The notes under the pieces are model-generated. The model was not told the origin of the DNA. It made no database searches and saw only the letters and a program-made list of their open reading frames with translations. Positions 1 to 6,749 of a stretch of DNA of 64,000 bases are shown here, piece by piece. The position numbers and the translations under genes are program-made. Origin of the DNA: Petrimonas sulfuriphila (lineage in GTDB: Bacteria > Bacteroidota > Bacteroidia > Bacteroidales > Dysgonomonadaceae). The stretch is from positions 2,790,001 through 2,854,000 of the forward strand of contig CP073276.1 of NCBI GenBank assembly GCA_038561985.1, read 5' to 3'. Numbering within the stretch: the first letter of the stretch is position 1; each line of letters opens with the position of its first letter.

Positions 1-151
1 ACTTTTGAATTTCAACATTTTTCAACAACCTACTGCCACTTGAATAGGCTGTTTTCTCTGAATACCCGGCTCTTAGTGCAGCTTGTGTAGCATTCAAATC
101 TATCACATACTCATAGCAAAATTTTTCTTGTCTAGCTGTCAACTTATTCAT
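1..151 (-). CDS. Phage terminase small subunit, N-terminal part (cut by window edge)
   Basis: The reverse strand opens with ATG at 151-149 and stays open for 50 codons to the window edge. The translation starts MNKLTARQEKFCYEYV and continues with NATQAALRAGYS and a GSRLLKN segment. This is the N-terminal helix-turn-helix signature of the Terminase_2 family: a 'L-T-x-x-Q-x-x-F' opening followed by 'NATQAA-RAGYS'. In tailed phages this subunit recognises the packaging site and recruits the large ATPase/nuclease subunit. It lies downstream of the replication genes and is read in the same direction, the usual order in a prophage. The C-terminus and the large subunit are outside the window, so intactness cannot be judged. 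The family call rests on recognising this short motif. Confidence 0.8.
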   Translation of the reverse strand, partial: MNKLTARQEKFCYEYVIDLNATQAALRAGYSEKTAYSSGSRLLKNVEIQK

Positions 152-419
152 ATACACTTATTTAAAAATACTCTTTAAACTTTTGCTTTATATCTTATTT
201 AAGAAAATAATTTATTTGCTTTCTTGCAATAGTAACCGACCTATATGTTTCTTAACGTAATTATTAATTTTTATTTCCATTGGAATATATTATATCATTA
301 AAATTATGCCCTCTGGCTTCACTGCGTCGCTAATTTAAGAGGATTGTCCACATTCTGGCACAACTGCCCACAAAAACAACTAAAGCTTTTAAACGGCTTT
401 AAAATGGCTTGTATTTTAA

Positions 420-1013
420 TTATCTGAATTCCAGGTACCGATATTCATATTTATTTATTTCCCAGTCGTTCATCACAAATTCATATCGCTTACCAAATAT
501 TGGAGACTCCAATACAATAAAATCGCCCTGATAATTGATACTCCATTTATCAATGGAAAATTTAATATTTTCGTACGTTTCAATCTTAACGAATGGAATT
601 ATTTTCAATCCTAAAATTGCTGATAACATTTGTCTGTGAGATCCGTCTGCCAAATAAAAGTGATTTTTAGTAACGATACCATCTACCACGGTGTTATAGG
701 TTATCACGCTTGGTGGAATGATTTTGTTTCCTTCTTTTACGAATTCAATTAATTCTGACATTTTCCAATCTGTCAGAATCGTATCCCGCTCTATGATGGT
801 TTGTTGTACAACTCCAGGATCTACCGGCGCAAAAAATAATGACTTTGACATTATCCGTGATATTTTGAGGGGAAAGTTGTACAGTTTAGAAAAATCCATC
901 ATTTCGATATCGGTTTCCCAATCAATATGTAATTCAGATACAATCTCTTTGGCTCTATCAATTCTGTTAATCCAATTGATATGTTTTTGAATTTCTTCTT
1001 TCGTCATAGCCAT
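420..1013 (-). CDS. ParB/sulfiredoxin-fold protein of the prophage
   Basis: A 197-residue protein with one recognisable signature: LADGSHRQMLSAILG at about residues 121-135, followed by a hydrophobic strand (IIPFVKIE). The D-G-x-H-R motif followed by an alpha helix and an 'IPV'-like strand is typical of ParB-like nuclease/CTPase domains, in which these residues line the nucleotide pocket. The N-terminal 90 residues are mostly helical with no family I recognise. It starts 10 bp beyond the DnaB-like helicase stop, so it is probably the last gene of the replication operon. ParB-fold proteins in phages can act in replication, partition, DNA modification or host takeover, and nothing here decides between these. 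ATG at 1013 and at 1007 (M3) are both possible. Confidence 0.55.
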   Translation of the reverse strand: MAMTKEEIQKHINWINRIDRAKEIVSELHIDWETDIEMMDFSKLYNFPLKISRIMSKSLFFAPVDPGVVQQTIIERDTILTDWKMSELIEFVKEGNKIIPPSVITYNTVVDGIVTKNHFYLADGSHRQMLSAILGLKIIPFVKIETYENIKFSIDKWSINYQGDFIVLESPIFGKRYEFVMNDWEINKYEYRYLEFR

Positions 1014-1023
1014 AATCTGTTAT

Positions 1024-2355
1024 TTAAAATGGAGTTTCTTCTGCATATTCTGGTATTTGATCGCCTAACTCTGTGAAGTGAGTTGTTTTCGCGTCAAATC
1101 CACAAATGAATTTTAGTAAGCCAATATTTCTACCCTTTGCCACGTCAATCATCGCTGTTCCTTTGGTCGAATAACTCGAAAATGGCGCCGGATAAAACTT
1201 ATTATAGATCTCTGGCCGGTAAACGAAACAAACAATATCGGCAGCCTCCCCTATCTGTCCGCTATCTCGCAACCTATTCAAGTTCGGTACCGGGTTTTGA
1301 TCATTTCTGTTTAGCTGAGAAAGTGCAATGATCCAGATGTCAAGCTCCTTTGCTAAGTTCTTCAATCGTCTTGCGACCTCCCCCATTGCCTGTTCTTTGT
1401 TGGCAGATCTTTGGTTAACATTTAATATTTGCAGATAATCAATAACTGCTCCTGTGATGTCATATTTATGCTTTAAAGATCTGATTGAGGCAATGATCTT
1501 ATCAATGTTTGATGTGCTGCTTTCGTCGAAGTAAATCGGTAGATCATGAATTCTATTTACTCCTTCATCCAGTGTTCGCAAATAGTCAGGATCAAGCTGT
1601 GAGTAGAGAATCTGATTTGCGGGGATGCCAGTGTTCATTGAGAGTAACCGGGCTGCCAGTTGGGTCGCTTTCATCTCCATTGAATAGAACGCAACAGGGA
1701 CGCCCTGTTTTATCGCTGTGTCAATCATTGATAATGCAAGGGATGTCTTTCCCTGCGATGTCTCCCCTGCAATAACTATCAGGTCGCTTTTCTGCAATCC
1801 TCCTGAAGCTTTGTTTATTTGAGCGAATCCGGTATCAGTTCCAGTGATAGTGTTGCCTTGCAAGTTAGTTTCAATCTGTTTATAAACGCCTTTTATCGCC
1901 TCTTTTAGTGTCGAGATCTCAGTAGATGCAACTGTTTGCGTGACGGTTGTTAGTTCACCCTGTAACGAATAAAGAAGATCATCTGTTTCCTTTGGTGAGA
2001 ACACATCAGTAGTCAGCTGTTGACCTATCATCCACAATTTACGCCTCACAAATTTCTCTTGAACATTCAGTGCGTGATCGTAGTAATCCACCGAAAACAT
2101 TCCAGAAATGTCCGCTAATTTGATTATCTTCTCACTGTTCCCCGCGTACTTCTCGGAAAGTATTACCAAATCAGCGGCCTTGCCTTTCCGGTTTAGCTCT
2201 GTGATGTTTTCAAAGAGTTCCCGGTGAAAAGGATCATAAAACATTTCGGGCGTTACTACAGGGCTTATTTCGGCCCAGGCATTAATATCACTCAAAACAG
2301 ATCCAATCACTATCCTTTCACTGTCGAGGTTATGTGGTAATATCATATCTTTCAT
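1024..2355 (-). CDS. DnaB-like replicative DNA helicase (prophage)
   Basis: A 443-residue hexameric helicase of the DnaB family that would unwind phage DNA at the fork. The N-terminal domain begins with PHNLDSERIVIGSVLSD, the usual DnaB opening. The RecA-like domain has a Walker A motif GETSQGKTS, a Walker B-like segment GAVIDYLQIL, and the DnaB motif 4 region WIIALSQLNR. The reading frame stays open upstream to 2493, but the ATG at 2355 fits the family start and forms an ATGA overlap with the stop of the upstream replication gene, which indicates translational coupling. The length is close to bacterial DnaB (about 450-520 residues). Because it is encoded between phage replication and packaging genes, it is a phage copy rather than the host dnaB. 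Confidence 0.9.
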   Translation of the reverse strand: MKDMILPHNLDSERIVIGSVLSDINAWAEISPVVTPEMFYDPFHRELFENITELNRKGKAADLVILSEKYAGNSEKIIKLADISGMFSVDYYDHALNVQEKFVRRKLWMIGQQLTTDVFSPKETDDLLYSLQGELTTVTQTVASTEISTLKEAIKGVYKQIETNLQGNTITGTDTGFAQINKASGGLQKSDLIVIAGETSQGKTSLALSMIDTAIKQGVPVAFYSMEMKATQLAARLLSMNTGIPANQILYSQLDPDYLRTLDEGVNRIHDLPIYFDESSTSNIDKIIASIRSLKHKYDITGAVIDYLQILNVNQRSANKEQAMGEVARRLKNLAKELDIWIIALSQLNRNDQNPVPNLNRLRDSGQIGEAADIVCFVYRPEIYNKFYPAPFSSYSTKGTAMIDVAKGRNIGLLKFICGFDAKTTHFTELGDQIPEYAEETPF

Positions 2356-3056
2356 GCTCCAAATTCTTTTTTTGACCATTTTAAAAACGTCATGTAAACC
2401 GAAGTGTATTTTTTGGGTGCATCTTTGTAGTTTGCAATATCCCCAAGAATCTGCTTGATTTGGGTACCGTTGTATTTTTCGGTAATCTTGCAATACTGCT
2501 TAAAAGTTATCTGATCTTTGATCCTTCTGATGTAACCTGCCTCATCATCGATCCATGAATTAAACCTGTCAAACTCTTTTTCTTTTTCAGATTTTTCAAG
2601 GGCATTCTCCCCTAAATATGTTTTATTGTTTAATTGTTTATTTATACTATCAGTGCTTTGACATGTGCTTTGTTGTTTTTTGATAGAGCAAACGTCATTT
2701 TTCATGATTGCCTCATCAAGTGCTTTATCAAGTGCTTTATCAAAATTTGATAGGGCAATTATGTTGGCTGAATACTGATTTTTTGATTTTTCTATCATCT
2801 CGACAAACCCAAAACTGATAAGCTCTTCAAGTGTCTTCTTGTAAGTGTTGTAGGATTTAATCCCGATGGCCTCCATTGTTACCGTTGTAGGCAAACCAAA
2901 TTTATCTTTCCAGCCTAACCTATTACAGTGCTCGATTATGAAAAAGTATAATGCCGTGTGGTTAGGCCTGATCTTTTCAGGATTTTCGAAACAGAAATCA
3001 AACCATTGCCGGCTCAAGCTGTAACCATTTATGTCTTTATCTCTATTTGTCTTCAT
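2352..3056 (-). CDS. Winged-helix replication initiator-like protein (prophage)
   Basis: A 234-residue protein. The first 100 residues look like a winged helix: a segment that reads out plasmid or phage replication proteins (YSLSRQWFDFCFENP, then TALYFFIIEHCNRLGW), followed by PTTVTMEAIGIKSYNTYKK, a recognition helix pattern, and FGFVEMIEKS as the wing. A low-complexity linker with a short repeat (DKALDKALDEAI at about residues 109-120) joins it to a basic C-terminal region. Position directly upstream of, and coupled to, the DnaB-like gene suggests an initiator/helicase-loader role like DnaD or phage O proteins. This is inferred from context and fold pattern, not from a conserved catalytic motif. 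Confidence 0.6.
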   Translation of the reverse strand: MKTNRDKDINGYSLSRQWFDFCFENPEKIRPNHTALYFFIIEHCNRLGWKDKFGLPTTVTMEAIGIKSYNTYKKTLEELISFGFVEMIEKSKNQYSANIIALSNFDKALDKALDEAIMKNDVCSIKKQQSTCQSTDSINKQLNNKTYLGENALEKSEKEKEFDRFNSWIDDEAGYIRRIKDQITFKQYCKITEKYNGTQIKQILGDIANYKDAPKKYTSVYMTFLKWSKKEFGA

Positions 3057-3069
3057 CTTATGATATGGT

Positions 3070-3222
3070 TTACCGCCTCCGGGGTTTCAATTTTAACTCG
3101 CCCGTGACTACATTTTCAATCAGGACAATGCTCTTGCCCTCGAAAATATTGTTGTGCCTGGTATGAATTTCTTTTTTTAATTCGTACCTCTCTATCAGCA
3201 GTTTTTTGATTTCACTGATCAT
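3070..3222 (-). CDS. Small prophage protein, unknown function
   Basis: A 50-residue basic protein starting MISEIKKLLIERYELKK and ending KLKPRRR. The frame is open upstream to 3270, but the ATG at 3222 gives only an 11-bp overlap with the preceding gene, so it is the more economical start. It is predicted to be a short helix followed by a beta hairpin (SIVLIENVVTG). No family is recognised. It lies between the HTH gene and the replication initiator in an unbroken leftward operon, which supports it being translated. It could be a phage regulator or accessory replication protein, with no direct evidence for either. Confidence 0.45.
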   Translation of the reverse strand: MISEIKKLLIERYELKKEIHTRHNNIFEGKSIVLIENVVTGELKLKPRRR

Positions 3223-3604
3223 AATGATTTCGTTCAAATAGGTTCTTGAAGTCTCTCTGAATGATCTCACCGACGGTCTGTATATTTTCGTTGGTGAGTG
3301 GCACTGGCGTTACTCGATCAATCCAATAAACTTTGTATCTCACTTCACCTTTTTCAATCCATTCATCATTCACCGTAATATCCTTTTCTCGAATATCACG
3401 GATATATGAACGTGGATCACCGTAACCCAAAGCAATAGTGATATCTGTAACGCTGTGCTTACCGGTTAACAATAGATCATAAACTTTCTTTTGGCGTTTC
3501 GATAAAAGTTCTGTACATTTGCACCGTTCACACTTGGAAAGTGAAAAATTTTGCCCCTGCATCGGTTCTCCAGACCGTCCGGGGGCTTCTTCTTTTTGTT
3601 TCAT
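3212..3604 (-). CDS. HTH-containing prophage regulatory protein
   Basis: A 130-residue protein with a cysteine cluster at about residues 25-30 (CERCKC), then SKRQKKVYDLLLTGKHSVTDIT and a following IALGYGDPRSYIRDIR. That pattern resembles a helix-turn-helix in which a resolvase-like or sigma-like helix pair reads DNA. The start codon overlaps the stop of the upstream excisionase-like gene (TAATG). It is preceded by AAAGGAGG about 5 bases before the ATG, a strong Shine-Dalgarno sequence that is rare in this phylum. The role is unknown; control of the early operon is a reasonable inference from the position and the HTH pattern. Confidence 0.5.
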   Translation of the reverse strand: MKQKEEAPGRSGEPMQGQNFSLSKCERCKCTELLSKRQKKVYDLLLTGKHSVTDITIALGYGDPRSYIRDIREKDITVNDEWIEKGEVRYKVYWIDRVTPVPLTNENIQTVGEIIQRDFKNLFERNHYDQ

Positions 3605-3864
3605 TATGACCTCCTTTCTTTATTTCTTGCGGATTCTGCGACTGTTTTAGCCATTTCGTACTGATCTTCAGTGAATGCCTCAAATCGGCTTTCTATCCAA
3701 TCTTTCAAATCATCGATCTTTATAACGATTTTTTGACCGCCAAATCGATAAAACTTAATGGTGCGATCCATTGTCTGTTTGTACAGCGTACTTTTTTTTA
3801 CTGGCAAGCCCAATCCCTGAAGATACTCAACTGCCTCATTAATTGTTAGATAAATTTTTTCCAT
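3604..3864 (-). CDS. Excisionase-family (MerR-like HTH) DNA-binding protein
   Basis: An 86-residue protein whose first 60 residues match the excisionase/HTH_17 pattern: IYLTINEAVEYL, then VKKSTLYKQT as recognition helix, then IKFYRFGGQKIVIKIDDLKDWIE as the wing plus the closing 'DL-x-x-W' helix. Such proteins bind DNA at attachment sites to direct the integrase toward excision, or serve as small repressors. It is the first gene of the leftward operon after the integrase and is separated from it by 284 bp of AT-rich DNA that must carry the early promoter(s). The start is the ATG at 3864. The family call is good; the role as excision factor is inferred from proximity to the integrase. Confidence 0.65.
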   Translation of the reverse strand: MEKIYLTINEAVEYLQGLGLPVKKSTLYKQTMDRTIKFYRFGGQKIVIKIDDLKDWIESRFEAFTEDQYEMAKTVAESARNKERRS

Positions 3865-4053
3865 TTTAAATTATGTTTAGTTTAATATAGTAACTGTTAT
3901 TTTAATACTATAAAGATACATTCCTTATTATCAGTAATTTAGCATAAAGCAAATGTAGTCGGTGGAATTTTCAAAAGCAAATAAAAAAGAGTAAAGTTAT
4001 TGACAAAAACGCAAAATATTGAAATGCAGAACATTAGATTTTAAAAAAATAAA

Positions 4054-4076
4054 GGGTTTTCTTAAATAGAAAACCC
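4054..4076 (-). terminator. Rho-independent terminator after the integrase gene
   Basis: An 8-bp perfect stem (GGGTTTTC / GAAAACCC) with a 7-base loop, followed on the reverse strand by TTTATTTTTTTAAAA. It lies 73 bp beyond the integrase stop codon and upstream of the excisionase-like gene. It would therefore insulate the early operon from integrase transcription. Confidence 0.75.
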
Positions 4077-4148
4077 TCGAAAACTGCAATTAATCGCTCA
4101 GTTTAAGCAAAAATCACTCGTTTAATACAGAAAAATACACTTTTATCA

Positions 4149-5441
4149 TCAATTATACACTAATTCCTTTTTTGCAGCATCAACTAAATTTTTCAAGATC
4201 TCTTCATTGGTTTTTGGCAAAAGGAGAGAATTATATTTGAATCTCAGTTCTCGCTCTGCCATCTTACTGTAACTATCGGTCACGCTTTCTGCAGTGTGTC
4301 CTAAGCTATTTTGAATATATATTCTCGGTACGTTTAAGCGTTCTAAAATTGTAACATAAGAGTGCCTCGTGCTATAACCTGTGATCCCATCAGGCAGCTT
4401 AAGATCGATTGCTATTTTACGCATAGTATCATTAACTTCTTTTGTTACATCGGCAATTTTTCTCACTCGTTGTTTTTCATTCTCCTTACCGTTCAAGAAT
4501 GGGAAAATATATCCTCCTCTATCTTTGTTGCCGTGCTTTCGCATAATCTCATCTATTGGCCGGATAACAGGTATGAAGATCCTTACAACAGTCCTCCTTT
4601 TATTCTTTGTCTTTTTCCGGATAAAGGTTAGTTCGCCATCCTGAATGTCAGAATATTTTAAGCGACAGATATCAGTCATATTGATCCCATTACCGTAAAA
4701 GGAGAATAACCACAAATCACGATATAATTGAATTGATTCAGTGCATTGATAAGCCTGTATCATATGGATCTCGGCTAAAGATAATGCCATTTCTCGCCTC
4801 TCACCTTTCGGGATGGTGTATTTATACCCTCCTGCTCCAAATGGGTACCTACTGCCTTTCAAATAAGGCTCTCCATCACCATTAATCACTGTCCGGATAT
4901 TCCGCATATAAAAACCAATTGTTGTCACAGACTTTTCCTCATTAATCAAATATTTTTCGTATTTACGGAGAAAATCTACTGTAACTTCTGCAAATTGGAT
5001 CGGATTCTTTTTGAATTTCTGCAGACTACTTAATGTTGATTTTAAACTTTCAGCATAATTCACTCGATCATCTTCATATAACCTTTTGATCTTTGCCGTG
5101 AATGCCTCATTCAAATTTGTGATATCAGACTTACCTAACCGGCTATTAAGTGCATCAAATGAAAATCCATCATCTTCTACAAGTGTATCAATTATTGGAA
5201 CAAGGGTTCTCTTAAGCCAATTCTTGAGCGTTTTTTTCATATCGCTATGTCGCTGAAGTCCTCTTTTCAAAAAGTCCTCCCACTCGCTAACTGTAAATGC
5301 TAATCCAGTTTTATAGAATTTGTGTTTTCTACGGTATGTTATTCGCCAAAATACCGGGGCAATCTCATCGCCAACATTTCTTACTTTCCGGGTTAATGTG
5401 ACCGTTACATCTCTGTTTTCGTAATCAAAACTTGTTGCCAT
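4149..5441 (-). CDS. Tyrosine recombinase / prophage integrase
   Basis: A 430-residue site-specific recombinase that would insert and excise the element at the adjacent tRNA fragment. It has the Bacteroidota layout: an arm-binding beta domain (residues 1-60), a SAM-like core-binding domain (about 110-210) and the catalytic domain (about 220-415). The catalytic region shows TGYSTRHSYVT (box II Arg-His) and LGHTAESVTDSY with the presumed nucleophilic tyrosine. The beta-hairpin lysine is probably in KKTKNKRRTVV. At the place of the first catalytic arginine the sequence reads GNGINMTDI, with no arginine in the usual position. This resembles the IntDOT-type recombinases, which also lack it. It is read away from the attachment site, which lies 162 bp upstream of the start codon. 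Confidence 0.92.
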   Translation of the reverse strand: MATSFDYENRDVTVTLTRKVRNVGDEIAPVFWRITYRRKHKFYKTGLAFTVSEWEDFLKRGLQRHSDMKKTLKNWLKRTLVPIIDTLVEDDGFSFDALNSRLGKSDITNLNEAFTAKIKRLYEDDRVNYAESLKSTLSSLQKFKKNPIQFAEVTVDFLRKYEKYLINEEKSVTTIGFYMRNIRTVINGDGEPYLKGSRYPFGAGGYKYTIPKGERREMALSLAEIHMIQAYQCTESIQLYRDLWLFSFYGNGINMTDICRLKYSDIQDGELTFIRKKTKNKRRTVVRIFIPVIRPIDEIMRKHGNKDRGGYIFPFLNGKENEKQRVRKIADVTKEVNDTMRKIAIDLKLPDGITGYSTRHSYVTILERLNVPRIYIQNSLGHTAESVTDSYSKMAERELRFKYNSLLLPKTNEEILKNLVDAAKKELVYN

Positions 5442-5460
5442 ATCGATTCATTTATAAAAG

Positions 5461-5482
5461 TGGGTAAACAATGGGTAAACAA
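5461..5482. repeat. Tandem 11-bp direct repeat, probable integrase arm sites
   Basis: Two perfect adjacent copies of TGGGTAAACAA lie 20 bp upstream of the integrase start, between the gene and the tRNA fragment. Tandem direct repeats in this place are commonly bound by the N-terminal arm domain of phage and CTn integrases. The function is inferred; only the repeat itself is seen. Confidence 0.65.
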
Positions 5483-5603
5483 AATTAAGTAAATAACTTG
5501 AAACGATAAAACAAAATGGAATAAAATAAAGCATTAATTTTCTGTTTATATGATAGATATAAACCTACCGAAAAAAGATAAAAAACAATGGAAATATATT
5601 TTA

Positions 5604-5653
5604 TATGATTCATAATCATGAGGTCGGGGGATCATGCCCCCCTCTCGCTACCA
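5604..5653 (+). pseudogene. tRNA 3' fragment with CAT anticodon: right attachment junction
   Basis: The stretch folds as the 3' two-thirds of a tRNA. There is an anticodon stem TATGA/TCATG around loop TTCATAA (anticodon CAT), a 5-nt variable region, T-stem GGGGG/CCCCC, acceptor strand TCTCGCT, discriminator A and encoded CCA. There is no D-arm or 5' acceptor strand in the AT-rich DNA before it, so it is not a working gene. A 3' fragment starting at the anticodon stem is what remains on the host side when an integrase crosses over in the anticodon loop; the rebuilt tRNA would lie at the other end of the element, left of the window. The T-loop reads ATCATGC rather than the usual TTCRANN, possibly decay. 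The identity would be Met or the lysidine-modified Ile tRNA. Confidence 0.7.
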
Positions 5654-5700
5654 ATTTCATAAGCGGTTTTAGGAAATATCTTGAAACCGTTTTATTATTT

Positions 5701-5722
5701 TAGTCAAACCGTAGTCAAACAA
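5701..5722. repeat. Second pair of tandem 11-bp repeats, host side of the junction
   Basis: TAGTCAAACCG is followed directly by TAGTCAAACAA. The unit length is the same as in the repeat at 5461-5482 and the ends are similar (T-x-G-x-x-AAACAA). It lies 48 bp beyond the tRNA fragment. It could be a relic of an earlier element or an accessory integrase site; this is inference. Confidence 0.5.
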
Positions 5723-6358
5723 ATCATTTATTAATAGCTTTCTTTGTCTTCTATTTTTACCCACAAAGTAAATCTATCGAATTGGTAAATTCTTCCGATT
5801 TTACTTCCACAAGACAAAAACTCCAGTATAAAAGAGAGAATAGTTATGTTTGGATAAGAGCTGTCTCTTTTAAGAGATCCGTCCGGTTATTTTCTGACGC
5901 CAGAGGGCAATATTCCTGCTTCTGGAAGAGGTGCTTCTTTCTGTTGACAATCCTTCCTTAAACTAATTGTAAAACCCCTCATAAGGACTGTAAATGCCTT
6001 TCTAATATATAGGGTAGAATGTTTTTCAACCTCACACCTCTCTTATATATAGTTTTGATTGTGGTAAATGTGAGTTCGATATAAGTAAGATGAAAAATGG
6101 TTAGCATAATTCAGAACCCTCCTTTATTTGCGAGAGGGTGTTCGAAAAGAAAAATATTAGTGTTAAGTGCTTGCTGCATTTTGAACTATACGTAATTTTT
6201 TCTTCGTAATACCGTCGATTCTTTTTTTATTTGATTTCTGATTTTTAATATCTTCTCTCCTCTGCCTGAATAAACATCCGCAGGCGTAAGGTTGTCAAGC
6301 GATTCGGGATAACGTTCATACCTTGTTTTTGCATAAAGTTAGTTTGTTATAAAATTAG

Positions 6359-6390
6359 TTGTTTTTGTGAAATTACTAAACTAAATTTGC
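6359..6390 (+). promoter_or_regulatory. Bacteroidota-type promoter candidate
   Basis: TTG at 6359-6361, a 20-bp spacer, then TAAATTTGC at 6382-6390, matching the -7 consensus TAnnTTTG. It lies about 360 bp upstream of the 6750 gene and would produce a long leader for it. Confidence 0.4.
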
Positions 6391-6749
6391 ACTTAACCAA
6401 CCGGTAAACTTTATACTGAAGATTTACAGTTTGGAGCGATTAACGGAAGATTTCTGTTTCAGGTAGATTGATGTTTGTGCAAGATTGGGAATAAGCCATT
6501 TTCAACTCGATTGGGGTTGGCAGGAATCAGATAAATGGATACTTAACCGCTCGCCTTTATGGATGTCTCTGATTTACCGGAAGATACTTTTGATTCATCC
6601 GATATCATTAAAAAAATACAAAAGCATCCGGCATAATTTCATAAATAAAAGAAAATTGGGCTTTTTTAAGGTTAGACTTATTAAAATGGTTTTGGACTAA
6701 ATTGGGCTAATTGAGAAATAATATTTCTATTTACAAATAAAGTAATCGA

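Larger units (their letters stand above)
5656..6749. other. Gene-poor region between attachment junction and 6750 gene
   Basis: About 1.1 kb of AT-rich DNA with no reading frame I would call a gene. It contains a second pair of 11-bp repeats (5701-5722) and one promoter-like sequence (6359-6390). A 71-codon TTG-started frame at 6485-6700 has an unlikely composition. The rest shows no stem-loop terminator or RNA fold that I recognise. It may be debris from earlier insertions at the same tRNA. Confidence 0.5.

Noticed and set aside
5604-5653. A functional tRNA-Met gene
   Set aside because: The 5' acceptor strand and D-arm are missing upstream, so it can only be a fragment.
6485-6700. A 71-codon TTG-started frame before the GH109-like gene
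   Set aside because: No ATG start, no recognisable motif, and composition like translated AT-rich noncoding DNA.
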